A DNA stretch of 64,000 bases from Prochlorococcus sp. AG-363-M21. Lineage in GTDB: Bacteria; Cyanobacteriota; Cyanobacteriia; PCC-6307; Cyanobiaceae. The notes under the pieces were generated by a model that worked only from the letters and a program-made list of their open reading frames with translations, did not search any database and was not told the DNA's origin. The translations under genes were made by a program, and so were the position numbers. The DNA lies in contig QCFU01000001.1 of NCBI GenBank assembly GCA_003278305.1, positions 62,001-126,000 of the forward strand. Reading direction: 5' to 3'. Below are positions 58,101 through 64,000 of the stretch, piece by piece. Numbering within the stretch: the first letter of the stretch is position 1; every line of letters starts with the position of its first letter.

Positions 58101-59163
58101 TTGCATAAATTTCTCCTGTGTCTAAACCTTTATCATTTAATTGAAGTGGCAATTGTGCATTAACGGTTAAAGAGGAGGAATCATCATCCTGAAGACTAAC
58201 GGTGGTATTCAAGTCGAGTATCGAAGATCGCGTATTTTTCAATGGTAATTTGGCATTTAAAGTTGCAAGCCAAGGACCATATTGCCATTCAGCATTAGAT
58301 ATTGATATAGCATTTTGTCTACAATCAATAGACGTATTTCGTGAAGACAATATATTAACTTGTTTAAAATGGTTTAACTTGAAATCATCTAAACTCAAGC
58401 GACCACTGCAATCTAGTTTCTTTGAATCTAAACCCAAGTTAAATTTACCATTTACTATTCCCTGTGATTTATAGGCATATTGATTGAAAAATATTTTATT
58501 GACAGTTTCAAGATCTAAATTCTTAAACTTTGCACGACCCTTAAAATGATTTTTTTTATTCAAGTACATTTTTCCTTTCAAAACAAAAGAACCTTTTTTA
58601 CCTAAATCAAAGAAAAATTTTCCCTTAACATTTTTCTCAGGAAGAACAAAAGAAGAAAATGAATTAACTTTCATTTCAAGCTGAGAAGGCTCCAAAAATA
58701 TTTTTGAAGAATCATCTAAACGAACTCTGACTTCCAAATTGGGTAATTTTTCATAACTAGATTCCCCAAAAACCCATAAAGGCCTATCTTTATTTTCTCT
58801 AAGATGAAGTTTTGCTCCGGTTGGAGTGAATATAGTTACAGGCCTTCGATTCAAAACTGTCGCGACAGGAGCCAATTGAACAGTTAATTCAGACAAACTT
58901 ACAGTTGAATTATCATTAGCTCCTTTCAAAACCTTTGAAGGGCCTATAGAAAAGCCCCAAGGCCTTAGCCCTTTATATTCCCCAATTGACAGAGGATGAC
59001 CTAAAAATCCTACTAATCTATCTTCAATTTGAGACCTTTGGCCATAAAAAACTTCTTCAACAACTCTATCTACTAGCACATACCCTGAAACCCCAACAAA
59101 AGCCATCAGCCCACAAGTGAGCCATAATTGTTTAGCGTTCAATAATTTAGTTTTCACTCCCAT
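55186..59163 (-). CDS. tamB: TamB-like translocation/assembly protein (DUF490)
   Basis: A 1325-residue envelope protein with one N-terminal membrane helix (LWLTCGLMAFVGVSGYVLV, about residues 13-31), then over a thousand residues of repetitive beta structure, and a C-terminal TamB/DUF490 domain (PITSFNAQGSVSLDGPFTEDLELKGLIQLNNGRVNLF, then VEVTTTGPA-type strands, ending in FQIYFRY). Such proteins form a long hydrophobic groove across the periplasm and help lipid or outer-membrane protein transport. Cyanobacterial and plastid (Tic236) homologues work with Omp85. No Omp85 gene is in the window. It is divergent from the ycf51-like gene. Confidence 0.92.
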   Translation of the reverse strand: MGVKTKLLNAKQLWLTCGLMAFVGVSGYVLVDRVVEEVFYGQRSQIEDRLVGFLGHPLSIGEYKGLRPWGFSIGPSKVLKGANDNSTVSLSELTVQLAPVATVLNRRPVTIFTPTGAKLHLRENKDRPLWVFGESSYEKLPNLEVRVRLDDSSKIFLEPSQLEMKVNSFSSFVLPEKNVKGKFFFDLGKKGSFVLKGKMYLNKKNHFKGRAKFKNLDLETVNKIFFNQYAYKSQGIVNGKFNLGLDSKKLDCSGRLSLDDFKLNHFKQVNILSSRNTSIDCRQNAISISNAEWQYGPWLATLNAKLPLKNTRSSILDLNTTVSLQDDDSSSLTVNAQLPLQLNDKGLDTGEIYANLDLETFNVGQLEELLGYPLDGNIYANGIIKGKLNSLSSNINIGIENPRIGSVRLQEKWLGTFIGTYGDSAQLNLSPIGASVPGKLIADMKSNWSLDKLVFERRDGQISITSFLDSYKWNINNFRLDRIELSTFLDKDFQRIFGLLSGNGTFDVNPLYIDGEVTYSGPRYAGLGLKEASFTGSYFKNKYSLTGQLLPLDSGQISLSANGSLGGAIWAKAIAKEISPTWLANSLLELSEINQDTKLPMGNAEDIQRLSIAMSETIDNQLKNWVRSVVLLEKNKNETYKNKIINPEELQGYINADVEITGTDFLKLHLALKASGKLWIKGQVVDVATIKPFNATYNGSWHDDGGGEFSFINVPISLFSLLVQLPSSLNGMVGVNGKYRLKNQFPEITADLILSDATIDKDPFELEIGKLSLLDSLINVDVAIRSSASNEPITIRGQIPFSETSLFNLRVESHGDGLTFLDGLSDGLVEFKSGNAEFRLFLRGTLLNPMANGFLVLRDSAINVFQQELKNLDSEMVFDFNRLEILNLIADVGDKGKLQSKGVISLFRRQEPEDIPLTINIDNFDLVRVNSNFTISSKLDLRGSLIEPVIGGEVFIDEGLLSLQGFGVGPTSKSRETSSINNTNYLRRLPEQSWDGNQPLDFFIQSKNESASRFIKSIMPKSISSLSFNNLKLVLGEKFKVVSLPITSFNAQGSVSLDGPFTEDLELKGLIQLNNGRVNLFTTTFVLDKKSPNVAIFAPSTGIIPFIDLKMVARVPDTVSDPINISSSTDFALNGSSAGGIGGSRLIKVELTTTGPADRLTKNYSIRSTPDLPESQLLDLIGGNSLTKLLEGRDGGRGEVLVNFVGQSFVSPYLGNIAGSFSDRIQFSVYPTFVRSQEGVNTRSDNNSANSDSNPGDLPFQQAWVTEMGFDLTDKINFSLKATPDREDIPPQGTMTYQFNSNLGILGSYDKDGNWQSEFQIYFRY

Positions 59164-59228
59164 AGAGTGTTATTCGCCTTTGGGGAGCAGACAAACTATA
59201 AGTAGTGAATCAATTGTTAACCAGCCCC

Positions 59229-59876
59229 ATGTCAATTACAGAGCTTCTAGAAAAAGGAACAATCTGGTTAGGGTGGTCTGCTCTCGGTTTGTTTGCAATA
59301 ACAGTAATTTGTTTTCTTTTTGGATGGGGCTTGAAGTTTCGTCTTGTTGGAGCAACAATATTTACTTTTTTACTATCTGGAAGTTGCTGGGCTTTTGCTA
59401 AAAGCTATACCCCTCCTTTTGTTGTTGAGAATGCACTTTACGCTCCTGTGGTCTATGACAACGGGTATGACCTTGTTGTTGCACAAGCAAGTGATGACTT
59501 TCCTGGCGAATCCATTCAGCCAACGCTTGAACAGATTGCAGGTAATTTAAAAGGAGGCGGAAGGAATGGAGCCAATGTACACGTCAGAATTAGAAGACTA
59601 ATTACCAATGAGGAAGGGATAAGTGAGCCAATAATTCTTGGAGAAGTTATACGAGATATTAAACAAAGTAAAACAATTCCTGTCAAAACTTATATAAAAG
59701 CTAATGACACAAGCATTAATTCAGATCAAATTGAAATTGTCGAAGAAAAAGACTCTATCCCTGTACTAGATGACCAAATTGATGCCCTATACCAAGATGA
59801 AACTTCTCCTTCAATAAATGACCAAATCACAATCGACCCACCCACTGCTGAAATTACCTCACAACTTCAGGAATGA
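59229..59876 (+). CDS. Ycf51-like membrane protein (DUF2518)
   Basis: A protein of about 215 residues from ATG 59229 (MSITELLEKG); the frame is open from 59205 but the eight extra residues look non-coding. Two membrane helices (WLGWSALGLFAITVICFLFGW and LVGATIFTFLLSGSCWAFAKS, about residues 14-55) lead to a soluble beta-rich domain with LYAPVVYDNGYDLVVAQA and HVRIRRLITNEEGI, then an acidic tail. I read it as the cyanobacterial/plastid DUF2518 (Ycf51) family, function unknown. It is divergent from tamB. The next gene overlaps its end by 59 nt. Confidence 0.7.
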   Translation: MSITELLEKGTIWLGWSALGLFAITVICFLFGWGLKFRLVGATIFTFLLSGSCWAFAKSYTPPFVVENALYAPVVYDNGYDLVVAQASDDFPGESIQPTLEQIAGNLKGGGRNGANVHVRIRRLITNEEGISEPIILGEVIRDIKQSKTIPVKTYIKANDTSINSDQIEIVEEKDSIPVLDDQIDALYQDETSPSINDQITIDPPTAEITSQLQE

Positions 59877-60225
59877 AGAAAAAGAGTTCGCTCGTCTGGG
59901 TTTAAATACATGGGAAGAAGTAGTTAGATTAACCTCTAATGAAATAAATGATTTAACGCAAACATCGCAATGCTCATATCTTAATTTAAGACGTCTTATC
60001 TGTCTTGGATTATTAATATGTAAAATGAATATTAGCCAAAAGGAATCTTCATTATTGATACATTCTGGTTTAGCTTCGGTTAAAGCAATAGCAACTTCAA
60101 CGCCTCAAGAAATAATTAAAAGGACTGGTCGATTAGAAAGAATGTTAAGTATTCGGAGGACTCCAATAATTAGTTTAGGCAAAGCAAGTTCACTCATAAA
60201 AAAGGCAATAGCAATAGAAAAGTAA
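59818..60225 (+). CDS. DUF4332-type helix-hairpin-helix-like protein
   Basis: A 135-residue helical protein with the start HPLLKLPHNFRNEEKEFARLGLNTWEEVV, followed by repeats of about 55 residues that resemble helix-hairpin-helix units (GLASVKAIATSTPQEIIKRTGR). I read it as DUF4332, a family of unknown function that may bind nucleic acid. The ATG at 59818 overlaps the preceding gene by 59 nt in another frame, an unusually long overlap, but no better start lies downstream before the conserved part. Confidence 0.6.
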   Translation: MTKSQSTHPLLKLPHNFRNEEKEFARLGLNTWEEVVRLTSNEINDLTQTSQCSYLNLRRLICLGLLICKMNISQKESSLLIHSGLASVKAIATSTPQEIIKRTGRLERMLSIRRTPIISLGKASSLIKKAIAIEK

Positions 60226-60296
60226 ACTATCCCAAATAAAACAATATCCCAATTAAAATGATCTTTCAAACACCAGTCAGTAGTAAAATAGAAACA

Positions 60297-60563
60297 ATGA
60301 ATAAATTACTTCTTTTCTTAATAGTAGCTATTGCATTTGAACCTGCCATAAAAGCGCAGTCAACTCTGCTGGAAAGCGTAAAGAGAAATCCAGCCGAAGC
60401 TAGGGCTTTATGCAACAAATTCAAATCACTAAATTCCAGAGGGATATCTTCAAGTTCGAAAGAAGTTATACAAGAAATAAGTATACAAAAAAACCTTTCA
60501 GAGCTAGACGCAGAGATTTTGACTATATATGTAATTGGAATGCATTGTCCTGAAGTTAAGTAA
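60297..60563 (+). CDS. Small secreted protein
   Basis: An 88-residue precursor from ATG 60297. It begins MNKLLLFLIVAIAFEPAIKAQS, a clear signal peptide with a likely cut after KAQS or AQS. The mature part of about 65 residues is helical with two Cys (ALCNKFKS and GMHCPEVK), which could form a disulfide in the periplasm. The frame is open from 60258, but that start would put 13 polar residues before the signal. Similar small secreted proteins are common in picocyanobacteria; I do not recognise a family. Confidence 0.6.
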   Translation: MNKLLLFLIVAIAFEPAIKAQSTLLESVKRNPAEARALCNKFKSLNSRGISSSSKEVIQEISIQKNLSELDAEILTIYVIGMHCPEVK

Positions 60564-60577
60564 AAACTAATTTTCTA

Positions 60578-62158
60578 GTGAGCTTGATAAGAAAAAATGA
60601 AAGAAAGTTATTTCTTCAAGATGGGACAGAACTTTTTTCAGATCTCTGGTTCCCAGAAGGTGTTGGCCCTTGGCCAGCATTATTAATGCGTCAACCTTAC
60701 GGAAAAGAAATAGCTTCTACGATTACTTATGCACATCCAACATGGTGGGCAGCCAAAGGGTATTTAGTAGTTATTCAAGATGTTCGAGGGCAAGGAAAAT
60801 CAACTGGGAAATTTTTAGGTTTCAAACAAGAACTTTCAGATACAAGTCAAACTCATTCTTGGGTAAGGAACCTTCCTGAATGCAATGGTTTACTTGGTAC
60901 TTATGGATTTTCATATCAAGGTATAACTCAATTATTAGCAAACGAAGGTACAAAACCACCTGACTGCCTTGCTCCAGCAATGACTGGCCTTAAAGAATAT
61001 GAGCATTGGAGTTGTGATGGTGGAGCTTTTTGGTGGGAGATAGGTCTAGCTTGGGGCTTACAATTAGCAGCTCAAAAAGTAAAACGTGAAAAAAATTGGA
61101 CTGCTTGGCACGAGATCAGGAAAAGCCTTGAGACAAATTCATATTTAACAGACGGAGTAGATCTAATAAAGGCTTTTGATCCGAAAGGGATGGCTAATAA
61201 TTGGTTAACTCAGTCGAATCAATCAGAAAAATCTTGGACCACACATCAACCATTAAATGAGTGGCTTAAAAAACCAATGCTTTTAATAGGAGGCTGGTGG
61301 GACCCTCATCTAAAAGGAATCATTGATATTTATCAAAAATCTATTGCTTCAGGAGGGGATCCAGAGCTTTATATAGGCCCTGCAAATCATCTTGATTGGT
61401 GGGAAGGCATTCAAGAACTCCATTTAAATTTCTTCAATAAACATCTAAAAGAAGCTGATTGCACAAAAGTCCAACACACAAATAAGAAGATTTGGAATAT
61501 AACCAATAAAGAATGGGTAGATATAAACACTTTTTCAGTGACAGCTAATTATTGGAATCTTATAAGTCATAAAGGTCTTGCATGTATAGAAAACAGAGAT
61601 GGACTATTAACTAAATCTTCTAATGGATATGGTCAAGTCATGCTTGTTCATGATCCTTGGAGACCCTGTCCATCAAAAGGAGGACATTTGAGTAAAATGG
61701 CAGGTCTAGTCGATAGAGAACAGATTGACAACAGATCGGATGTAGCAACATTTACCAGCGTCCCATTCAGTAAGGGTTTTCAATTAGAAGGGTTACCAAC
61801 TCTTGAAATTGAAGCTGTTTCAGATACTAATTCTTTTGATTTATTTGTCGCACTTTCATACCTTCAAAAGGGCAATAGTTCGGTGTATCAATTATCTACT
61901 GGAGTCCTAAGATTACTGAATGAGGAGGGGAATATAAATACGCATAGAAAAATATCTCTCCAACCAATTTTCGCCTATATACCAAACGGTGCACAACTCA
62001 GAGTCTCAATATCGGCGGCGGCTTGGCCAGCGATAGCGATCAATTCAGGGAAATCAAATATTCCTCCAGGAGCTCCAAACCCAGCATTTCTGGTTACCAC
62101 AATTTGTTTAAACCTAAAACAAGCAAAATTAATTATTTGTCCGCTTCTAAAAAAATAA
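60578..62158 (+). CDS. CocE/NonD-type hydrolase (S15-like)
   Basis: A 526-residue alpha/beta hydrolase of the Xaa-Pro dipeptidyl-peptidase S15/CocE class. Ser112 lies in GTYGFSYQG, the Asp in IGGWWDPHLKG and the His in GPANHLDWW, in order. The last 180 residues match the C-terminal jelly-roll domain of the class (LEIEAVSDTNSFDLFVALSYL, then GAQLRVSISAAAWPAI). Members hydrolyse esters, amides or peptides. Translation starts at GTG 60578, 14 nt after the small secreted protein gene. No signal peptide, so it is cytoplasmic. Confidence 0.88.
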   Translation: MSLIRKNERKLFLQDGTELFSDLWFPEGVGPWPALLMRQPYGKEIASTITYAHPTWWAAKGYLVVIQDVRGQGKSTGKFLGFKQELSDTSQTHSWVRNLPECNGLLGTYGFSYQGITQLLANEGTKPPDCLAPAMTGLKEYEHWSCDGGAFWWEIGLAWGLQLAAQKVKREKNWTAWHEIRKSLETNSYLTDGVDLIKAFDPKGMANNWLTQSNQSEKSWTTHQPLNEWLKKPMLLIGGWWDPHLKGIIDIYQKSIASGGDPELYIGPANHLDWWEGIQELHLNFFNKHLKEADCTKVQHTNKKIWNITNKEWVDINTFSVTANYWNLISHKGLACIENRDGLLTKSSNGYGQVMLVHDPWRPCPSKGGHLSKMAGLVDREQIDNRSDVATFTSVPFSKGFQLEGLPTLEIEAVSDTNSFDLFVALSYLQKGNSSVYQLSTGVLRLLNEEGNINTHRKISLQPIFAYIPNGAQLRVSISAAAWPAIAINSGKSNIPPGAPNPAFLVTTICLNLKQAKLIICPLLKK

Positions 62159-62211
62159 ACTAACAATATGGCACTTAATCATATAAGCTCCTTTTCCCTA
62201 TTCATTTAATT

Positions 62212-64000
62212 ATGCCTACCAGTGTTGTCGTTGACTGGATGGTTAATGAAGGGCAGAAACTAGCTGCATGCAAGCATGACAATCCATTTGGGATATTAGG
62301 TCCACAGCCTTTTGAGGGGAAATGGGTAATAAGAATATGGATGCCAGAAGCAGATCAAGTTGAATTAATTCATAAGAAAAAAGTTATAAAATTAACCAAC
62401 CCAAACCACCCTTGGGTATTTGAAACATTGGTTGATAAGAATCCAGGCAATAATTACCAGGTCAAAGTGAAAAGAGGTGGAATAGAGCATCAACAATATG
62501 ACCCTTGGTCTTTTCGGGATGAATGGATGGGTGAACTTGATAGACATTTATATTCGCAAGGCAATCATCATCATATTTGGCGCAAAATGGGCGCACACCT
62601 TACAAAAAAAGAAGGTATTAAAGGGGTGATGTTCTGTTTATGGGCACCTAATGCACAAAGTGTTTCTGTTTTAGGAAATGTCAATTCATGGGATGGAAGA
62701 CATCATCCTATGCAAAAGAGATTAGGAGGCATATGGGAGTTGTTTATACCAGAAGCCAAAGAAGGGATGTTATATAAATATGAAATCAGATCTGAAGAAG
62801 GCCATTGTTATGAAAAGGCTGACCCTTATGGTTTCCAACATGAAGTCAGACCAAAGCAAAGTTCAATAGTTTCAAAATTAGATAATTTCAACTGGCATGA
62901 TGAAAAATGGTTAAAGAAGAGAGCAAATAAAGATCCTTTAAATCAGCCAATTTCTGTTTATGAGATGCATCTAGGTAGTTGGATGCATGATTCGTCAGAC
63001 AATCCTTATATCGAAAAAGATGGTAGTAAAAGAGATCCTGTTCCAGCAGCTGATCTCAAGCCAAACTCAAGGCTTTTAACTTATAAAGAATTGTCCGAAA
63101 AGTTGATTCCTTATGTCAAACAAAGAGGGTTTACTCATATCGAATTGATGCCTATTTCCGAACATCCTTTTGATGGTTCATGGGGTTACCAAGTCACTGG
63201 ATGGTATGCACCAACAAGTAGATATGGCAGTCCAGATGAATTTAGGAACTTTGTAGATAAATGCCACTCAGCAGGAATAGGAGTGATACTTGACTGGGTT
63301 CCTGGTCATTTCCCTAAAGATAGCCATGGTCTGGCCTATTTTGATGGATCTCACCTTTATGAACATTCAGATCCAAGGATAGGAGAGCATAAAGAATGGG
63401 GAACCCTAATTTTTAATTACAGCAGAAATGAAGTAAGAAATTTTCTTGTTGCTAACTTAATCTTCTGGTTTGATCAATTTCATATAGACGGAATACGAGT
63501 TGATGCAGTTGCTTCAATGCTCTACAAAGATTATTTAAGACCAGAAGGAGAATGGATTCCAAACGAGGATGGTGGAAATGAAAATACAGAAGCTGTTAAA
63601 TTCCTACAACAAGCAAATCATGTGCTATTTGAAAATTATCCAGGTGTACTTTCGATAGCAGAAGAATCGACAACATGGTCAGGGGTTACAAGACCAACAG
63701 ATTCTGGAGGCCTGGGTTTTAACTTAAAATGGAATATGGGTTGGATGCATGACATGCTCGATTACTTTGCAATCGACCCATGGTTTAGACAGTTCCATCA
63801 AAATAACGTCACATTTTCAATTTGTTATAACTTCACAGAAAACTTCATGCTGGCATTAAGCCATGATGAAGTTGTTCACGGGAAAAGCCATCTCCTTCAC
63901 AAAATGCCAGGAGATGATTGGAGAAAATATGCAAACACAAGAGCTTTACTGGCCTATATGTGGACTCATCCTGGCAAAAAGACGATCTTCATGGGAATGG
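62212..64000 (+). CDS. glgB: 1,4-alpha-glucan branching enzyme (C terminus missing)
   Basis: GH13 enzyme creating alpha-1,6 branches in glycogen. The frame runs from ATG 62212 off the right edge, giving 596 residues; family members have about 730-760, so about 150 residues are missing. Seen: CBM48-like domains ([45 protein letters not shown]), then the catalytic domain with nucleophile Asp431 (DGIRVDAV), acid/base Glu484 (SIAEEST) and transition-state Asp552 (LSHDEVVHG), spaced 53 and 121 residues as in E. coli GlgB. The 53-bp gap upstream holds no gene. Confidence 0.97.
   Translation, partial: MPTSVVVDWMVNEGQKLAACKHDNPFGILGPQPFEGKWVIRIWMPEADQVELIHKKKVIKLTNPNHPWVFETLVDKNPGNNYQVKVKRGGIEHQQYDPWSFRDEWMGELDRHLYSQGNHHHIWRKMGAHLTKKEGIKGVMFCLWAPNAQSVSVLGNVNSWDGRHHPMQKRLGGIWELFIPEAKEGMLYKYEIRSEEGHCYEKADPYGFQHEVRPKQSSIVSKLDNFNWHDEKWLKKRANKDPLNQPISVYEMHLGSWMHDSSDNPYIEKDGSKRDPVPAADLKPNSRLLTYKELSEKLIPYVKQRGFTHIELMPISEHPFDGSWGYQVTGWYAPTSRYGSPDEFRNFVDKCHSAGIGVILDWVPGHFPKDSHGLAYFDGSHLYEHSDPRIGEHKEWGTLIFNYSRNEVRNFLVANLIFWFDQFHIDGIRVDAVASMLYKDYLRPEGEWIPNEDGGNENTEAVKFLQQANHVLFENYPGVLSIAEESTTWSGVTRPTDSGGLGFNLKWNMGWMHDMLDYFAIDPWFRQFHQNNVTFSICYNFTENFMLALSHDEVVHGKSHLLHKMPGDDWRKYANTRALLAYMWTHPGKKTIFMGM

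Noticed and set aside
1-64000. tRNA, rRNA, CRISPR, insertion sequences, prophage or defence genes
   Set aside because: Gaps between genes are short and I saw no cloverleaf-like sequences, regular repeat-spacer arrays, transposases, integrases or nucleases of defence type.

Overview
This is a gene-dense, AT-rich piece of a picocyanobacterial core genome, most likely a low-light type Prochlorococcus (clade inferred, not proven). Supporting genes: pcyA (bilin synthesis), ndhD (NDH-1), menB/menD (phylloquinone), glgA/glgB, photorespiratory serine-glyoxylate aminotransferase, the cyanobacterium-specific DUF760, DUF4336 and Ycf51-like families, a SipA/CRR42-like protein and a DevBCA-type exporter. 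I found no rRNA, tRNA, insertion sequence, prophage, CRISPR array or attachment site. Gaps between genes are rarely above 200 bp, many genes overlap by 1-20 nt, and TTG starts are common.

Layout. 1-1964 (minus): rpsB, tsf and a partial unknown gene, with a structured leader before rpsB. 1991-6706 (minus): a lone GT2 glycosyltransferase, then pcyA-devB-devC-devA and a 49-aa basic protein. 6754-12221 (plus): an M16 peptidase pair, bioY, lspA and a membrane GTPase with a DUF697 domain, with a sipA-like gene opposite. 12157-15454: a group II PLP decarboxylase with a coupled 54-aa membrane protein (minus), tadA (plus) and serine-glyoxylate aminotransferase (minus). 15619-18713 (plus): glnA behind a textbook NtcA promoter, a small unknown gene, a methyltransferase and a 3 x 20-bp tandem repeat. 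18764-20740: acs. 20837-25989: a HAD hydrolase facing a tight minus-strand run comB, nitrilase, amidase, murI and solanesyl diphosphate synthase. 26052-31353 (plus): ubiD, aroA, an mnmC-type methyltransferase and glmU. 31346-37033 (minus): menD, menB, glgA, murF. 37052-38039 (plus): lepB and DUF760. 38029-43271 (minus): a DUF697 protein with a decayed GTPase domain, a Mn/Zn ABC transporter and a DUF4336 protein. 43502-52718 (plus): a ribbon-helix-helix-like protein, trpS, thrS, glk, thrB, ndhD and an M3 oligopeptidase. 52707-59163 (minus): a tamB-like giant, proA, folB and a lipase-like hydrolase. 59229-64000 (plus): ycf51-like, DUF4332, a small secreted protein, an S15-like hydrolase and the start of glgB.

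Most of the window is housekeeping: translation, cell wall (murF, murI, glmU, amidase), isoprenoid/quinone (sds, menB, menD, ubiD), glycogen (glgA, glgB, glk), nitrogen (glnA, proA) and envelope transport. I do not see a defence island or a clearly new multi-gene system. The best leads are the rpsB leader, the pcyA-exporter operon, the two DUF697 proteins (one without a working P-loop), the 54-aa membrane protein coupled to the decarboxylase, the phased 10-bp repeats at the Mn/Zn transporter start, the orphan comB and the RHH-like protein before trpS.
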